From assembly GCA_014529385.2 (NCBI GenBank), contig CM043969.1:24879946-24943945 (forward strand): a DNA stretch of 64,000 nt. The letters are read 5' to 3'. Positions within the stretch are counted from its first letter, which is position 1, and every line of letters starts with the position of its first letter. Below the pieces are notes generated by a model that had not been told where the DNA came from, did no database searches, and was given only the letters and a program-made list of their open reading frames with translations. Positions 62,330 through 64,000 of this stretch are shown here, piece by piece. The position numbers and the translations under genes are program-made. The DNA is from Adiantum capillus-veneris. Its lineage: Eukaryota; Streptophyta; Polypodiopsida; Polypodiales; Pteridaceae.

Positions 62330-62470
62330 CACTACATGCACTATCATGTAGACGTGGGTGTGTAGATTTTTTGTACCCACAAATATAGGCATTGACCAAT
62401 AAAGACGAGATTATAACCCAGTGGTTCTAATCTCCGTTCACCTCTAGACCGAGGTGTGCGAGGATTGGAC
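62330..62470 (+). repeat. CACTA-internal segment shared with 57480-57640
   Basis: Both contain CACAAATATAGGC, GACCAATAAAGAC and ATCTCCGT.CACCTCTAGAC in the same order. In the first element this segment lies just upstream of the transposase exon, so the two elements are related. Confidence 0.75.
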
Positions 62471-62506
62471 ATGACTAGAGAATGTGAGGTAGTTTACAGT
62501 GTGAAC

Positions 62507-62511
<5 letters not shown>

Positions 62512-62591
<80 letters not shown>
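62512..62591. repeat. (GA)n microsatellite
   Basis: About 40 GA units. Confidence 0.95.
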
Positions 62592-62594
<3 letters not shown>

Positions 62595-62649
62595 GACGCA
62601 GGATGCCAATAGAAGATAAAATTTATGTCCAGGTTATAAGGTTTTTACC

Positions 62650-63088
62650 TTCATTATGAGTAGTGATGAGGATGTGGGGCCATCCAACCGAAACACCTAT
62701 CTCTCAACAAGGATCTTATGTCCTTGTAATCAATGCAACCATGCTGTGTGACGGACAAGACATGTTTCTTTGTAGCACGTTTGCGAATTTGGCGAGTTTG
62801 ATCCATCTATTATAGATCAAGTTGTTACCAATTATAAATCGTCAGACTCTGACTCTTGCCAACAGGCAACAATCTTGCAACCCAATAGACGTGTTCGCAG
62901 GCGCTTTGGTCAAACAGCATATGTGAGGCCACAAGATGTAGCCTCTGACAGCTTGGAGGATGATCATGCAGACCACATTCCCAACGGGCCAATGTTTGAG
63001 CCCGAGATCGATGAAATGATCGAGACGATCATGGATTCAGAAAGGCTTATCTATGATGATATGAAAAGTGAAGTCGATACGCTGTGAG
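62650..63088 (+). pseudogene. CACTA transposase N-terminal (transposase-associated) domain relic
   Basis: The stretch near 62695-62800 reads 'LSTRILCPCNQCNHAV' followed by a stop and then 'RTRHVSL*HVCEFGEFDPS'. This resembles the Cys-rich Transpos_assoc domain that opens TNP2-type transposases ('ILCPCxxC...H...H'). An acidic stretch (SDSLEDDHADHIPNGPMFEPEIDEM near 62940-63020, typical of the region after this domain) continues to a stop at 63087. Two stops and at least one frame change make it non-functional. Confidence 0.65.
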
Positions 63089-63144
63089 CGGGATGAAAAC
63101 ACACACAGCGCCTCTATAACGACCCGACACACACTCTTGGGAAG

Positions 63145-63249
<105 letters not shown>

Positions 63250-64000
63250 GGGGCACCACTCGGCTTACACAACACACCTGGCCGAGACAGGAAACACACC
63301 TATGGAGTGAGAGGAGTGAGATTATCCACTTGCCCACTCCACACAGAGACACACACACACACACACACACACCCAAAAAAACTCAGCTCAAAAGAGGAGA
63401 ATTTCTGATGTTTAGATACAATTGAGCTTGGGCCAACACCAATGGGGCAAATAGCTCACACAATATAGGTAAAATAAGCCAGATACAATCACAAACTAGA
63501 GCAGAAACTTCGCTCATAGGAGAAACTTACACAAAAAAACAGCAGGAAAAGAGTGAGGAATTTGGCAAAATGGGCAGCGCCGTCGTGTCCGGAACGGTCC
63601 AAAACCCCAGTCTACAATGTCAAAGTGCTCAAATCCGACCTCGGATGAGCAGTTTACGGCCAAAACAGGCTCCAAAAACACCAAAAACACACCTGCGGCT
63701 GTTCCTCCTCTCTTCTACACATTTTTTCTGGTCTTCTCTCTCTTTTTTCAGTTCCCACACTTAGCTTTATTACTTGGTCACCCTTGGCCTTTTAGATGAC
63801 CTCAAACGGACCCCGAACAGGCCAAAAACTGACCTTGCAGTGCATAGTTGTCGCCTTTTTGCATCATCCGCACACCTGGCACTCAGCTTTTTTTCAATAA
63901 TGCATCTCACCACCACGTGAAGTGGCCCCAAAAAGAGGTCCTAATGATGACCTTTTTGCATAAATCTCACAAGAAAACACCACTTTGTGTCCGTATTCAT
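63250..64000. other. No gene recognised
   Basis: Mixed-composition DNA that may still belong to the third CACTA element. No coding motif or CACTA right end is seen. Confidence 0.4.

Overview
The window is nuclear DNA from a land plant with a large, repeat-rich genome. The support is an alpha-expansin gene with canonical plant intron positions, plant-type chromoviruses primed by initiator tRNA-Met, Ty1/copia and LINE relics, and En/Spm (CACTA) DNA transposons. Very long introns and heavy (GA/CT)n and (CA)n content would fit a fern or similar non-seed or large-genome plant, but nothing seen fixes the lineage.

Layout. 1-10.6 kb: little but retroelement debris: a decayed copia integrase relic (minus, 1.8-3.2 kb), a Ty3/gypsy gag-protease relic with a zinc knuckle (plus, 3.95-5.56 kb), and a long degenerate copia pol (minus, 6.4-9.7 kb). 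10.6-18.5 kb: a Ty3/gypsy chromovirus (plus) with a probable 2.9-kb 5' LTR, an initiator-Met primer binding site, a pol broken by three stops and a frameshift, a terminal chromodomain, and a truncated 3' LTR. Between its pol and 3' LTR lies an open antisense frame (170 aa from the first ATG) with its own TATA box. 18.5-22.7 kb: more copia debris, microsatellites and an LTR/PBS relic.

22.75-36.67 kb: the one convincing host gene, an alpha-expansin on the minus strand. Three exons (166, 307 and 307 nt) join in frame to 259 codons, with the two usual EXPA intron positions but introns of about 4.1 and 9.0 kb. The introns hold antisense LINE relics, short LINE tails (two with long target-site duplications), a repeat shared by both introns, and a 150-nt near-perfect foldback. 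A TATA box lies about 175 bp upstream of the ATG.

37-45 kb: a third LINE insertion with a target-site duplication, microsatellites, an unclassified repeat, and a probable LTR with paired inverted CCAAT boxes. 45.6-49.2 kb: a nearly intact chromovirus pol frame (minus, 1198 codons open). Upstream of it (49.3-52.4 kb, minus) are decayed frames of an unrecognised protein family also present at 41.2-42.1 kb.

53.4-64 kb: CACTA territory. One 5.6-kb element is bounded by CACTACAACA termini and a GTG duplication. It carries TATCGACG-type subterminal repeats, a 173-bp tandem array with a hairpin in each unit, and a TNP2-like transposase relic. A second left end is nested in it, and a third CACTA element starts at 60.8 kb and has no visible right end.

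The genes do not form a pathway. The window shows a cell-wall gene embedded in nested transposons. Domain calls are from recognising motifs by eye; no database search was run.
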